64,000 nucleotides of DNA from Chryseobacterium taiwanense (GTDB lineage Bacteria > Bacteroidota > Bacteroidia > Flavobacteriales > Weeksellaceae). Made by a program: the position numbers and the translations under genes. How positions within the stretch are numbered: position 1 is the stretch's first letter; every line of letters begins with the position of its first letter. The notes under the pieces were generated by a model. That model did no database searches. It had not been told where the DNA came from and saw nothing but the letters and a program-made list of their open reading frames with translations. Location of the stretch: NCBI RefSeq assembly GCF_000813825.1, contig NZ_JWTA01000007.1, positions 62,001 through 126,000 of the forward strand, given 5' to 3'. Positions 35,715 to 44,345 of the stretch are shown in pieces.

Positions 35715-35734
35715 GGAACTAACTATTATCTATT

Positions 35735-36874
35735 ATGAATACAGAGACTATTGACAACATTAAAATGATAGCTGAAACAGCAAGAGAGTTTGCTGAGAAA
35801 AATATCAGACCTAATATTATGGAGTGGGACGAAAGCCAGACTTTTCCTAAAGATTTATTTCATCAGTTAGGTGAGATGGGTTTTATGGGGATTGTTATTC
35901 CTGAGCAGTATGGAGGTTCTGGTCTTGGTTATCATGAGTATGTTGCAATTCTTGATGAGATTTCTCAGGTAGATCCTTCTATTGGTCTTTCAGTTGCAGC
36001 TCACAATTCACTTTGTACGAACCACATCTATGAATTTGGAAATGAAGAGCAAAGAAATAAATGGCTTCCTCAGTTGGCTTCAGGTAAAGTAATCGGAGCT
36101 TGGGGATTAACAGAGCACAATACAGGTTCAGATTCAGGAGGAATGTCTACAACTGCTGTAAGAGACGGAGATGACTGGATTATTAATGGAGCTAAAAACT
36201 TTATTACTCACGCTATTTCCGGAGATATTGCAGTAGTAATGACAAGAACAGGTGAAAAAGGAGCTAAAAATAATTCAACGGCTTTTGTATTGGAGAAAGG
36301 AATGCCTGGTTTTACTTCTGGTAAAAAAGAAAACAAACTAGGAATGAGAGCTTCTGAAACAGCGGAATTGATTTTTGACAACGTTCGTGTTCCGGATTCT
36401 CACCGTTTAGGAGAAGTGGGTGAAGGTTTCAAACAGGCAATGAAAATTCTAGATGGAGGAAGAATTTCTATTGCAGCTCTTAGTTTAGGAACAGGAAGAG
36501 GAGCTTATAAAGCTGCTTTAAAATATGCAAAAGAAAGACATCAGTTCGGGAAATCAATTTCAGAATTCCAGGCGATCAACTTTATGTTGGCAGATATGGC
36601 AACTGAAATCGATGCTGCTGAATTATTGATCCAAAGAGCGGCTACATTGAAGAATGCTAAACAAAAAATGACAAGAGAAGGAGCTATGGCAAAATTGTAT
36701 GCTTCTGAAGCTTGTGTAAGAATTTCTAACAATGCCGTTCAGATTTTCGGAGGATACGGGTACACAAAAGACTTCCCTGCTGAGAAATTCTACAGAGATT
36801 CAAAACTTTGTACTATTGGTGAAGGTACTTCTGAAATCCAGAGATTGGTGATCGGTAGAGATATCACAAAATAA
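35735..36874 (+). CDS. Acyl-CoA dehydrogenase
   Basis: 379-residue FAD enzyme that introduces the alpha-beta double bond in acyl-CoA during fatty acid or branched-chain amino acid breakdown. N-terminal helical domain, middle sheet with WGLTEHNTGSDSGG and FITHA, and a C-terminal domain with QIFGGYGYTKDFPAEKFYRD and GEGTSEIQRLVIGR, the last containing the catalytic Glu region. Full length; short-chain type. It is followed by a DinB-like gene after 17 bp. Confidence 0.93.
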   Translation: MNTETIDNIKMIAETAREFAEKNIRPNIMEWDESQTFPKDLFHQLGEMGFMGIVIPEQYGGSGLGYHEYVAILDEISQVDPSIGLSVAAHNSLCTNHIYEFGNEEQRNKWLPQLASGKVIGAWGLTEHNTGSDSGGMSTTAVRDGDDWIINGAKNFITHAISGDIAVVMTRTGEKGAKNNSTAFVLEKGMPGFTSGKKENKLGMRASETAELIFDNVRVPDSHRLGEVGEGFKQAMKILDGGRISIAALSLGTGRGAYKAALKYAKERHQFGKSISEFQAINFMLADMATEIDAAELLIQRAATLKNAKQKMTREGAMAKLYASEACVRISNNAVQIFGGYGYTKDFPAEKFYRDSKLCTIGEGTSEIQRLVIGRDITK

Positions 36875-36891
36875 CCATAAAACATAAACAA

Positions 36892-37389
36892 ATGATTAAA
36901 CAGGCTTTGTTGGGTGAGTTTTTGCATGAAGCAGAAAGTACCCGAAAACTTTTGAAGGCAATTCCGGACACTGCTTTGGACTGGAAGCCGTCTGAAATTA
37001 ATTGGACAACGGGTCAGTTGGCATCACACGTTGCAGAAGTCTATAATTGGTTTGAATCTACTTTTAATCAGGATGTATTTGATATGGGATCATACAAATA
37101 CGACAAAGGAGATATTTCCAAAGCAGAAAATATTGTTGCTAAGTTTGAAGAAAATGTTGCTAAAGCTCAGAAGGTTTTAGAAAATTCGGACGAAAGCACG
37201 TATTTCAACGAATGGAAAATGGAAATGGACGGAAACGTACTCTTCCCTCCTATGCCGAAAATTCAGGTGATTCGTTCATTCCTTTACAATCATTTGTACC
37301 ATCATAGAGGTGAGTTGGTTGTCTATTTAAGATCTACGGGAAATAAAGTTCCGGGATTGTACGGACCGACTGCCGACGATAAGTTTTAG
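36892..37389 (+). CDS. DinB family protein
   Basis: 165-residue four-helix bundle of the DinB/YfiT superfamily. Likely metal ligands are His46 in GQLASHVAEVYNW and histidines in NHLYHHRGELVVYLR at the C-terminus. Such proteins bind Zn, Ni or Fe and often catalyse thiol transfer; the specific reaction is unknown. It shares a transcription unit with the acyl-CoA dehydrogenase and ends before a strong terminator. Confidence 0.82.
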   Translation: MIKQALLGEFLHEAESTRKLLKAIPDTALDWKPSEINWTTGQLASHVAEVYNWFESTFNQDVFDMGSYKYDKGDISKAENIVAKFEENVAKAQKVLENSDESTYFNEWKMEMDGNVLFPPMPKIQVIRSFLYNHLYHHRGELVVYLRSTGNKVPGLYGPTADDKF

Positions 37390-37417
37390 AAATTTAGAAT
37401 TATATTATCAATAACCC

Positions 37418-37448
37418 AATAGCACACGTATTTTGCGTGTGCTATTTT
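37418..37448 (+). terminator. Intrinsic terminator after the DinB gene
   Basis: AATAGCACACG (37418-37428) and CGTGTGCTATT (37436-37446) pair perfectly, followed by T-rich sequence. Confidence 0.9.
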
Positions 37449-37594
37449 CTTTTAGTGAAAAAATAATATTTAAACCATTTTCAATGTATTGCATAATATT
37501 TTAAATAGATAATCTAAAATTTTCTTAAATAATTTTATTTTCTGTAATATATTTTTTATTAGCTTTGATATTCCACAAACAAAATAAAGATTAT

Positions 37595-40528
37595 ATGAGA
37601 AAACAATTATCCGTGATCGGAGTACTTCTGATCTCAGGCATTTCTTTCGCACAAACCGACCGTCTTTGGTCTGAAAGTTCAAGAAAAACAACTTCAGAAA
37701 TTTTTGAAAACAAATCCACGATTGCCACTCCAAGGATTTTCAGTCTGGACATTAACGGATTGAAAAATGTTCTTGCAAAGGCTCCCAAGAGATTGGCAGC
37801 AGGAGAAAAGTCGGAAATTATTATTTCTTTCCCGAACTCTGAAGGTAAGATGGAAAACTTTAAAGTAAAAGAGAATTCCAACTTTGCTCCTGAGCTGGCT
37901 GCGAAATATCCCGATATCAAGTCTTACGTAGGGACAGGATTAGAAGACCCCAATTCTACAGTGTACTTCAGTATTTCCCCATTAGGATTATCATCTATGG
38001 AAATTTACGGTGATAAATCTGCTGTTTTTATCGAGCCTTATACAAAAGATCTTTCAACTTACGTCGTGTATAAAAAGTCTGATAAGAAAGATGATCTGAG
38101 TAAATTTGAATGTAGCGTAATTGATGTTGCGCAAAAAGGGGCTGCAAATTCATCAAGCTTAGTTGCAAGACCCAACGCAGATGATGCTCAGTTAAGAACA
38201 TTCAGACTGGCATTGTCTTGTACAGGAGAATATACTACCTATTTCGGTGGAACAAAAGCCAACGCTTTAGCAGCAATGAACAATACCATGACTCGTGTAA
38301 ACGGAGTTTTTGAAAAAGATTTTGCTTCCAGAATGGTTTTAATTGCTAATAATGATGCGGTAATTTATACCAATGCTTCTACCGATCCGTATTCTGCAGC
38401 TTCAGGAATGAGCAGCTGGAATTCTCAGCTTCAAAGTACTTTAACCTCAGTAATTGGTGAAGCGAACTACGATATCGGTCACTTGTTCGGAGCTTCAGGA
38501 GGTGGAGGAAACGCAGGTTGTATCGGTTGTATCTGTACAAACGGTTCAAAAGGAAGTGGTTATACTTCTCCTGCGGATGCAATTCCTTCAGGAGATAACT
38601 TCGATATTGATTATGTAGCTCACGAAATGGGGCATCAATTCGGTGGAAATCATACCTTCTCAATGAGCAACGAAGGAACGGGAGCAAATATGGAACCCGG
38701 TTCAGGATCAACAATTATGGGTTATGCAGGAATTACAAGTCAGGATATTCAGCCACATTCAGATGCATTCTTCCATGCGATCAGTATTCAGCAGATTACC
38801 AATAATATTAAAGCTAAAACGTGTTCTGTAAATACAGCTACAGGAAATTCAATTCCTACAGCAAGTGCAGGTTTAGACTATACGATTCCAAAAGGAACGC
38901 CATTTATGTTAACCGGAGCAGGAACTGATGCTAATGGTGATTCTTTAACATACATTTGGGAGCAGATGGATAATGCATCCTCTTCTCAAACTGGAGCAAG
39001 CTCTGCAGCAAGTGCTACAAAAGCAACAGGGCCAACTTTCAGATCTTGGACTCCGCAAACAACTCCAACGAGATATTTCCCAAGAATGGCATCTGTTTTA
39101 GCGGGAGCAACCACAACGGCAGGTTCTGAAATCACAGTCGAAGCTTTATCAAATGTAGCAAGAACATATAATTTCAGATTTACAGTTCGTGATAACAGAG
39201 CCGGAGGTTCCGGAAATAATTCTGACGATGCAGTAATTACTGTAAATGGTACAGCAGGACCTTTCAGTGTAAGCTCGCAAAATTCAGCAACAACGTATTC
39301 CGGAGGTACTTCTCAAACGATAACCTGGAATGTAGCCGGAACTACAGCTAATAACGTAAACGCTGCAAACGTTGATATTCTTTGGTCTACAGACAGCGGG
39401 AATACATGGACTACTCTATTGGCAGGGACTCCAAACGATGGAACTCAGGCAGTAACGATTCCGAATGTTTCTACCACTACAGGAAGAATTATGGTAAAAG
39501 GTTCCAATCATATTTTCTTTGATGTAAATAACGCAAATATTACTGTAAATGCAGGTTCAGGATCTTCAGATACTGTTGCTCCTACAGCACCTACATTAGC
39601 AGCTTCAGGCACTACTTCTACAAGCACAAATCTTTCTTGGTCAGGAGCAACAGACAACGTAGCAGTTACAGGTTACGATGTTTATCAAGGTTCTTCGTTG
39701 ATCGGTTCCACAGCATCTACTACTTATACTGTAACAAGCTTAACGCCTTCTACAACTTACAGTTTCACGGTGAAAGCGAAAGATGCAGCAGGAAATGTAT
39801 CTGTTTCCAGCAATACAGTAAGTGTAACAACCCTTGCAGGAACTTCGGTGAGCTACTGTTCAGCAGCGGCAACGAACACAGCCGATGAAAGAATAGGAAA
39901 TGTAAGCTTCGGTACAATTAATAATACTTCTACAGGTACTGCAGGTTACGAAGACTTTACCTCTGTTTCTACAAATGTAACAAGAGGAAGCGCTTATACT
40001 ATTTCAGTAACTCCAACCTGGACGTCTACGAAGTATAGTGAAGCGTACGCTGTGTATATTGATTACAATAAAGATGGAGACTTTGCAGACAGCGGTGAAT
40101 TAGCTTGGTCTAAAGCAGGTTCTACAACAAGTCCGGCTACAGGATCAATTACCATTCCTGCTACGGCAACTTTAGGAACGACAAGAATGAGAGTAATGAT
40201 GAAATACAGCTCTCTTCCTACATCTTCTTGTGGATCGTATACGTACGGACAGGTTGAAGATTATACCTTGAATATTGTTTCATCCGGAAGAGGAGATCTA
40301 TTGGATACTAAAGATTTAGTAACTGATATTAAACTATATCCAAATCCGGCAAGAGATATATTACATATTTCAAATTCGGCTTCAGAAGATTATAAAATCT
40401 TCGACATGGGTGGAAAACTAATTACTTCAGGAAAACTTGAAAGAGGTTCTGTGAATGTTAGCAGTCTTATTAAAGGTGCTTATATTATTCAGATTGGAGA
40501 GGTTTCTAAGAGATTCATTAAAAACTAA
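37595..40528 (+). CDS. Secreted reprolysin-like metalloprotease with T9SS C-terminus
   Basis: 977 residues from ATG 37595; an in-frame TTG ten codons upstream is not needed. Signal peptide (MRKQLSVIGVLLISGISFAQ), propeptide, then a reprolysin/M12B-like zinc protease with AHEMGHQFGGNHTF near residue 343 (HExxHxxGxxH). After it come a linker sheet domain, a fibronectin type III domain (about 660-748), a GEVED domain ending GQVEDYTLNI, and a T9SS sorting domain (KLYPNPARDILHIS, ending RFIKN). A large surface or secreted protease for protein or gelatin breakdown. Confidence 0.9.
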   Translation: MRKQLSVIGVLLISGISFAQTDRLWSESSRKTTSEIFENKSTIATPRIFSLDINGLKNVLAKAPKRLAAGEKSEIIISFPNSEGKMENFKVKENSNFAPELAAKYPDIKSYVGTGLEDPNSTVYFSISPLGLSSMEIYGDKSAVFIEPYTKDLSTYVVYKKSDKKDDLSKFECSVIDVAQKGAANSSSLVARPNADDAQLRTFRLALSCTGEYTTYFGGTKANALAAMNNTMTRVNGVFEKDFASRMVLIANNDAVIYTNASTDPYSAASGMSSWNSQLQSTLTSVIGEANYDIGHLFGASGGGGNAGCIGCICTNGSKGSGYTSPADAIPSGDNFDIDYVAHEMGHQFGGNHTFSMSNEGTGANMEPGSGSTIMGYAGITSQDIQPHSDAFFHAISIQQITNNIKAKTCSVNTATGNSIPTASAGLDYTIPKGTPFMLTGAGTDANGDSLTYIWEQMDNASSSQTGASSAASATKATGPTFRSWTPQTTPTRYFPRMASVLAGATTTAGSEITVEALSNVARTYNFRFTVRDNRAGGSGNNSDDAVITVNGTAGPFSVSSQNSATTYSGGTSQTITWNVAGTTANNVNAANVDILWSTDSGNTWTTLLAGTPNDGTQAVTIPNVSTTTGRIMVKGSNHIFFDVNNANITVNAGSGSSDTVAPTAPTLAASGTTSTSTNLSWSGATDNVAVTGYDVYQGSSLIGSTASTTYTVTSLTPSTTYSFTVKAKDAAGNVSVSSNTVSVTTLAGTSVSYCSAAATNTADERIGNVSFGTINNTSTGTAGYEDFTSVSTNVTRGSAYTISVTPTWTSTKYSEAYAVYIDYNKDGDFADSGELAWSKAGSTTSPATGSITIPATATLGTTRMRVMMKYSSLPTSSCGSYTYGQVEDYTLNIVSSGRGDLLDTKDLVTDIKLYPNPARDILHISNSASEDYKIFDMGGKLITSGKLERGSVNVSSLIKGAYIIQIGEVSKRFIKN

Positions 40529-40942
40529 TAACAAGTTATTAAATTATGTAAGGCTGTCTGTGAAAACAGGCAGCTTTTTTATTGATGGAAATTCAATTAA
40601 TGTATTCAGAATCAATTCAGAGATGAATGTGAAATTTTCTTTTATAAATCATTATTACTGTAAGAATGATAATTTTATTAAAAAAAGTCACTAGTAAATG
40701 AATTTTTTATTTAATTTTATCGCTGAGATTATTCTTATTGTACCGTCTACCCGACTTGTCTTTCACGGAAGTTCTAAAATGTTTTTTAGAAAAACCAGGC
40801 AATATCATTTTGTATTTTTCTTCAAATGTATTTTCATTTCATAGGATTTGAAATGATCTTTTATACATAAGACTTCCTGTAAATAAGTATAAGGACGAGT
40901 AACTGTTGATCTTCCCTATTTTACATAATTTAAAATTTTTAT
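40529..40942 (+). other. 414-bp intergenic region
   Basis: Contains an intrinsic terminator at 40553-40580 and then about 360 bp of AT-rich sequence before the TNT lipoprotein gene. I find no convincing gene, tRNA or repeat here. One short reading frame (40455-40694) runs from inside the protease gene and looks accidental. Confidence 0.6.
40553..40580 (+). terminator. Terminator after the metalloprotease gene
   Basis: GCTGTCTG (40553-40560) pairs with CAGGCAGC (40567-40574), one G-T wobble, followed by TTTTTT. Confidence 0.88.
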
Positions 40943-41650
40943 ATGAAACATTTATTTAAGTATTTATTTTTTTTGTCAACTGCTTTTCTTTCCATTGCCT
41001 GTAGTTCAGACGATGAGACGGAAGCAGCTATTCCACCTGTAAAAACGGTATTCTACAAAAGTGCTAATGACTTTGCAGCAACTTACGATACAGGCGGAAC
41101 GGTAGATCAGCAAACCAGAGATTATATATTTGAGCTCTATAAACAAGGAAAATGGGGAGAATTGGAAGCTCTTTTTAAAGTTAATAATTTAAACGGAGGA
41201 TGGCCACCTGCAAACGGAGGATACAATATTGTAGATGATGTTCCTTTCCAGGCTGGACAAAAATTTGACAGATACAGCGGAGCTGTCGGTAATTATAATG
41301 GAACCGGAGTTCCTACTTTGGGAGGAAGTTTTACAAGCCCAATCATTAACGGATATGTCTATACGTTTTCACAAAGAGCCTTAAATCAACCTGAGAATGC
41401 TTATGATTTCTATTATGAGATCGATGTTTTAAATAATTTATTATCTTTCAAATCTCAAACTGCTGATGTTATTCCTTGGTTTGGCCAAGTCGGAGGAGGT
41501 AAACAGACGATGTGGAAAATTCCAATTGATATTACAACAGGTTATCAAAAAACATGGAATAAATTAGCACAGGAAGGATATGTGAAAATTACCATCAAAA
41601 AAAGTCCAAGTGGAAAATACAATAACTTGGTAGGTACGGTAATACAGTAA
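40943..41650 (+). CDS. Lipoprotein with TNT-type NAD glycohydrolase domain
   Basis: 235 residues. The lipobox LSIAC puts lipidated Cys20 before SSDDE, an acidic stretch like the flavobacterial surface-export signal for lipoproteins. Residues about 85-235 match the TNT domain (PF14021, the tuberculosis necrotizing toxin NAD glycohydrolase): WPPANGGYN (87-95), GQKFDRYSG (105-113, Arg110), GSFTSP, FSQRAL, then PWFGQVGGGKQ (178-188) with Gln188 at the place of a key Gln, and LAQEGYVKI at the end. A predicted surface-tethered toxin-like enzyme. The next gene, 13 bp on, may be its immunity protein. Confidence 0.8.
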   Translation: MKHLFKYLFFLSTAFLSIACSSDDETEAAIPPVKTVFYKSANDFAATYDTGGTVDQQTRDYIFELYKQGKWGELEALFKVNNLNGGWPPANGGYNIVDDVPFQAGQKFDRYSGAVGNYNGTGVPTLGGSFTSPIINGYVYTFSQRALNQPENAYDFYYEIDVLNNLLSFKSQTADVIPWFGQVGGGKQTMWKIPIDITTGYQKTWNKLAQEGYVKITIKKSPSGKYNNLVGTVIQ

Positions 41651-41663
41651 TAAACAAACCTAA

Positions 41664-42092
41664 ATGCATTCAATATCAAAAAAAATAATCCTAGGTAAAA
41701 AAGCTCTTGTTGCAAAAAATTACTTTAGTAATGATGAGATAAGCCCATCGGCAATCGTAAAGTTTACCTGTAATAAGTGCAACCATGTAAATACCGTTGA
41801 AATTACGCCTTATGAATCTGGGTTTCCAATTTTTCAGCTCTATAATGAAGACAAAGTATTGACTAAAACAGATCTTTTAAATAACAATATAGTAACGAAA
41901 ACATCACCCGGAAGAATTCATTATGGAGAATTAACGGTGAATGAGTTGCCTACTTTATATTTTGGAACACACTGTGAATCTTGCCAATCAAAATACTTAG
42001 GAGTTTTCAGTTATGGCGAAAAACAACCGGGATTAACTGTTTTAGATGTTTCAGGTATTTGGGAATATAAAGAACTAGAATCATTAAACTAG
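41664..42092 (+). CDS. Small two-CxxC zinc-ribbon-like protein, candidate TNT partner
   Basis: 142-residue soluble protein, no signal peptide. Two CxxC knuckles, FTCNKCNH (Cys36/Cys39) and HCESCQSK (Cys104/Cys107), could bind one zinc. I do not recognise a family. It starts 13 bp after the TNT lipoprotein stop and shares its transcription unit, which ends at the terminator at 42186. In toxin/immunity pairs a small cytoplasmic protein directly follows the toxin, so immunity or regulation is a reasonable guess but not shown. Confidence 0.75.
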   Translation: MHSISKKIILGKKALVAKNYFSNDEISPSAIVKFTCNKCNHVNTVEITPYESGFPIFQLYNEDKVLTKTDLLNNNIVTKTSPGRIHYGELTVNELPTLYFGTHCESCQSKYLGVFSYGEKQPGLTVLDVSGIWEYKELESLN

Positions 42093-42102
42093 AATAAATT
42101 GT

Positions 42103-42171
42103 TTGTCATTTCGACGGAAGGAGAAATCTAATTTATGATGAAGAGATTCTTCATTTCATTCAGAATGACAA
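42103..42171 (+). repeat. Dispersed palindrome family A, diverged copy
   Basis: TTGTCATTTCGACGGAAGG... (arm 42103-42129) and the opposite arm (42144-42171, ending AGAATGACAA) are imperfect complements. Alignment with 19258-19320 is clear over TGTCATT, GACG-AAGGA-AAATC and AGAATGACA. Confidence 0.65.
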
Positions 42172-42185
42172 TAAATAATTGAAGT

Positions 42186-42217
42186 AAATCCACAGTAGTA
42201 AGCTGTGGATTTTTTTT
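42186..42217 (+). terminator. Terminator of the TNT unit
   Basis: AAATCCACAG (42186-42195) pairs perfectly with CTGTGGATTT (42203-42212), followed by a T-run to 42217. Confidence 0.9.
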
Positions 42218-42292
42218 AATGAAAATATCCTGCAATTCATCAGGTTTAGATTTTATTCAAAAAAGCGTGGTAAATTTTTCAAAATCGTTTTC

Positions 42293-42300
42293 TATATTTG
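42293..42300 (+). promoter_or_regulatory. -7 promoter element for the MazG-like cluster
   Basis: TATATTTG matches TAnnTTTG, 19 bp before the start at 42320. The -33 region is T-rich without a clear TTG. Confidence 0.5.
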
Positions 42301-42319
42301 CTTTAAATAAAAAATATTC

Positions 42320-42787
42320 ATGGATAAAATTGATAGTCTGAACCAAGTAGCAGAATTCCACACAACTTTCAAAGCCCCTATTTTAGATACTCCACAAATT
42401 CCTTCTCCGGAAAGATGTAACCTTAGAGTTGAGCTTTTACAGGAAGAATTAAATGAATTAAAACAAGCGATTGCTGACAATAATATCGTAGAAATTGCTG
42501 ATGCATTGTGTGATTTGCAATATGTTTTGAGTGGTGCCGTACTGGAATTCGGACTTGGCAACAAATTTGTAGAACTATTCAACGAAGTTCAGCGCTCCAA
42601 TATGTCAAAAGCTTGCGATAATGAAGAACAGGCACAGGAAACCGTTGAATTTTACAAAGCAAAAGACGTAGAATCATTTTATGAAAAATCGGGTGAGAAA
42701 TTTAATGTTTACAGACAGGCAGATCATAAAGTCCTGAAAAATAAATATTATTCTCCGGCTGATTTGAAGACAATTATCGAAAAATAA
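42320..42787 (+). CDS. MazG-like nucleoside triphosphate pyrophosphohydrolase
   Basis: 155 residues of the all-alpha NTP pyrophosphatase superfamily. The metal-binding pattern is LLQEELNELKQAI (EExxE) followed by IVEIADALCDLQYVLSG (ExxD). The length and shape are of the single-domain phosphoribosyl-ATP pyrophosphohydrolase-like/dCTPase group. It probably sanitises the nucleotide pool; the substrate cannot be named. First gene of a cluster with a thioredoxin-like protein (1 bp after its stop) and a DUF4230 protein. Confidence 0.8.
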   Translation: MDKIDSLNQVAEFHTTFKAPILDTPQIPSPERCNLRVELLQEELNELKQAIADNNIVEIADALCDLQYVLSGAVLEFGLGNKFVELFNEVQRSNMSKACDNEEQAQETVEFYKAKDVESFYEKSGEKFNVYRQADHKVLKNKYYSPADLKTIIEK

Positions 42788-42788
42788 T

Positions 42789-43352
42789 ATGAAAAAACTC
42801 ATTACAAATGTTGCCGTGATTTCCTGTTTGGCTTTTACAGCTCAGCAGTTCAATGCTCAGAAAGTAGTCGTAAACCGCGAGGTTGAAACTACCAATGACG
42901 GCAAAATGCTTTTAGGACACCAATTAAAAGATCAGTTCCTGAAAGCTCCATACGCAGACTGGTATGTGAAAGAGCATGATGAATATGCAATGGATCAAAA
43001 AGCGATTAATGATCTTAAAAAGGATAAAATCAATTCCTATAATATCATCGTTTTCATGGGAACATGGTGTGAGGACAGTCATAGGGATTTTCCAAGATTA
43101 ATGAAGATTTTGGAGGAAGTAAAATATCCGGATAATAAACTGACGATAATTGCTGTAAACCGTAAAAAAGAATCTCCAACAGGAGATGAAGGTCTTTATA
43201 ATATTCAGAAAGTTCCGACAATTATTGTTGAGAAATACGGTAAAGAAATCGGAAGAATCATAGAAATGCCTACAACAGGATATATTGAAAGAGATTTGGT
43301 GAATATTCTGAAGAAAGACGACCAATCTGTAATCAATGAAATATTAAAATAA
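42789..43352 (+). CDS. Exported thioredoxin-fold protein with single active Cys
   Basis: 187 residues with an N-terminal signal (MKKLITNVAVISCLAFTAQ, then FNAQ). The thioredoxin-like motif reads FMGTWCEDSHRD, giving WCEDS (93-97): only the first Cys is present, so it cannot act as a classical dithiol oxidoreductase. The cis-Pro loop KVPTIIV is present. Likely periplasmic, perhaps a monothiol reductase or chaperone. Sits in the MazG-like/DUF4230 cluster. Confidence 0.82.
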   Translation: MKKLITNVAVISCLAFTAQQFNAQKVVVNREVETTNDGKMLLGHQLKDQFLKAPYADWYVKEHDEYAMDQKAINDLKKDKINSYNIIVFMGTWCEDSHRDFPRLMKILEEVKYPDNKLTIIAVNRKKESPTGDEGLYNIQKVPTIIVEKYGKEIGRIIEMPTTGYIERDLVNILKKDDQSVINEILK

Positions 43353-43357
43353 TAGAT

Positions 43358-43963
43358 TTGAAAAATATCAGATTTATACTCCCTTTCGTGGCAGGAGCTC
43401 TGCTAATGGTCGTATTGTTTTTTGGATTGAAATCCTGTTTTAATTTTGGTAATAAAACAGAACAGTCAGACTATTATATTCTGACCAATCAGATTGCCAA
43501 AATGAATAAAATGGTGGTGATTGAACAGAATTTTTCTTCGATGCAGAAAACAAAAATGGGTTACGAGTTTTTCGGAAAAGAAGTTTCCAGCAATAGCATT
43601 ATTACTTATACTAAGACTAATGCGCAGGTTTCTTATGATCTTAATAAAATGAAAATTAAGGTTGATTCGATTAATAAAAAACTGATTATTACAGACCTTC
43701 CTGAAGCAGATGTGAGAATTACGCCAAGTGTGGAAATTCAATCGTTAGATGATTCTTTTTTCAATAGAATTTCTGAGAAAGACATTAAAAATGTAACTCA
43801 GAAAGCTAAAGAAACGGCTGTGAAATCTGTTGATCAAAATAAATTGAGAACAGAAGGACACAAGCAATTAATGGAAAACCTCAATACTATTTTCGTGTTG
43901 GCAAAGGCATTGAATTACGAGATTGAAGATCAGACTGGGAAAATTGGTATCTTAGGTCTTTAA
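43358..43963 (+). CDS. DUF4230 family protein
   Basis: 201 residues: one N-terminal membrane helix (FILPFVAGALLMVVLFFGL) then an extracytoplasmic domain with NKMVVIEQNFS and a conserved IKVDSINKKLIITDLPEADV stretch, matching DUF4230. The start is a TTG at 43358, since no ATG exists upstream in frame and the next in-frame ATG would lie inside the helix. Function unknown. Last sizeable gene of the cluster. Confidence 0.75.
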   Translation: MKNIRFILPFVAGALLMVVLFFGLKSCFNFGNKTEQSDYYILTNQIAKMNKMVVIEQNFSSMQKTKMGYEFFGKEVSSNSIITYTKTNAQVSYDLNKMKIKVDSINKKLIITDLPEADVRITPSVEIQSLDDSFFNRISEKDIKNVTQKAKETAVKSVDQNKLRTEGHKQLMENLNTIFVLAKALNYEIEDQTGKIGILGL

Positions 43964-43973
43964 AAATAAGACC

Positions 43974-44099
43974 ATGACACCAGAAAACGAAAAAAATACT
44001 AAAAAGGAAGAAAATACAGCAGTTAATCTTCCTAAGAAGAATAAAGAAGAAGATCTTCCGAAATCATCAACGAATAAATCAGGAAAAAACGGAGGATAG
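43974..44099 (+). CDS. Tiny charged protein (41 aa)
   Basis: ATG at 43974, stop at 44099. MTPENEKNTKKEENTAV... is Lys, Glu and Asn rich, has no hydrophobic core and ends NKSGKNGG, so it should be disordered. It follows the DUF4230 gene by 10 bp. It resembles the proteins at 44160 and 57143 (minus strand) in composition and in the terminal K-S-G-K type tail. No function known. Confidence 0.55.
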   Translation: MTPENEKNTKKEENTAVNLPKKNKEEDLPKSSTNKSGKNGG

Positions 44100-44116
44100 T
44101 TTATTATAATTTCTTT

Positions 44117-44132
44117 TTGGCAAACCCTTTGA
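44117..44132 (+). promoter_or_regulatory. Sigma-54-like promoter site before a tiny gene
   Basis: TTGGCAAACCCTTTGA has GG-N10-GA geometry, matching the sites at 21850 and 22744. It lies 28 bp before the ATG at 44160. Confidence 0.4.
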
Positions 44133-44159
44133 ATGATAGTAACTATAAAATATAAAGTT

Positions 44160-44345
44160 ATGAACACCAAAGAAAACGACAAAAAGAAAGAATCTGCCAA
44201 CAGTGCAGAAACGAGGAAGCAGAATCAGGATTTTCCCGATATTCCTGCTTCGTCAAAGAAAACGAATCCGCCCGATATTAAAAAAGAAGATATTCAGAAA
44301 CCTTCAAAAAATAAATCAGGGAAAACTGATAATACAGAAGAATAA
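44160..44345 (+). CDS. Tiny charged protein (61 aa)
   Basis: 61 residues from ATG 44160 (an ATG at 44133 is in frame but lies at the likely promoter site). MNTKENDKKKESANSAE... is rich in Lys, Glu, Asn and Pro, contains PSKNKSGK near the end, and is predicted to be disordered. It is similar in style to the 41-aa protein just upstream. Closed by its own terminator at 44349. Confidence 0.6.
   Translation: MNTKENDKKKESANSAETRKQNQDFPDIPASSKKTNPPDIKKEDIQKPSKNKSGKTDNTEE

Noticed and set aside
40455..40694. Short ORF at the 3' end of the metalloprotease gene
   Set aside because: It overlaps the T9SS sorting domain in another frame and reads through a terminator; no protein features.
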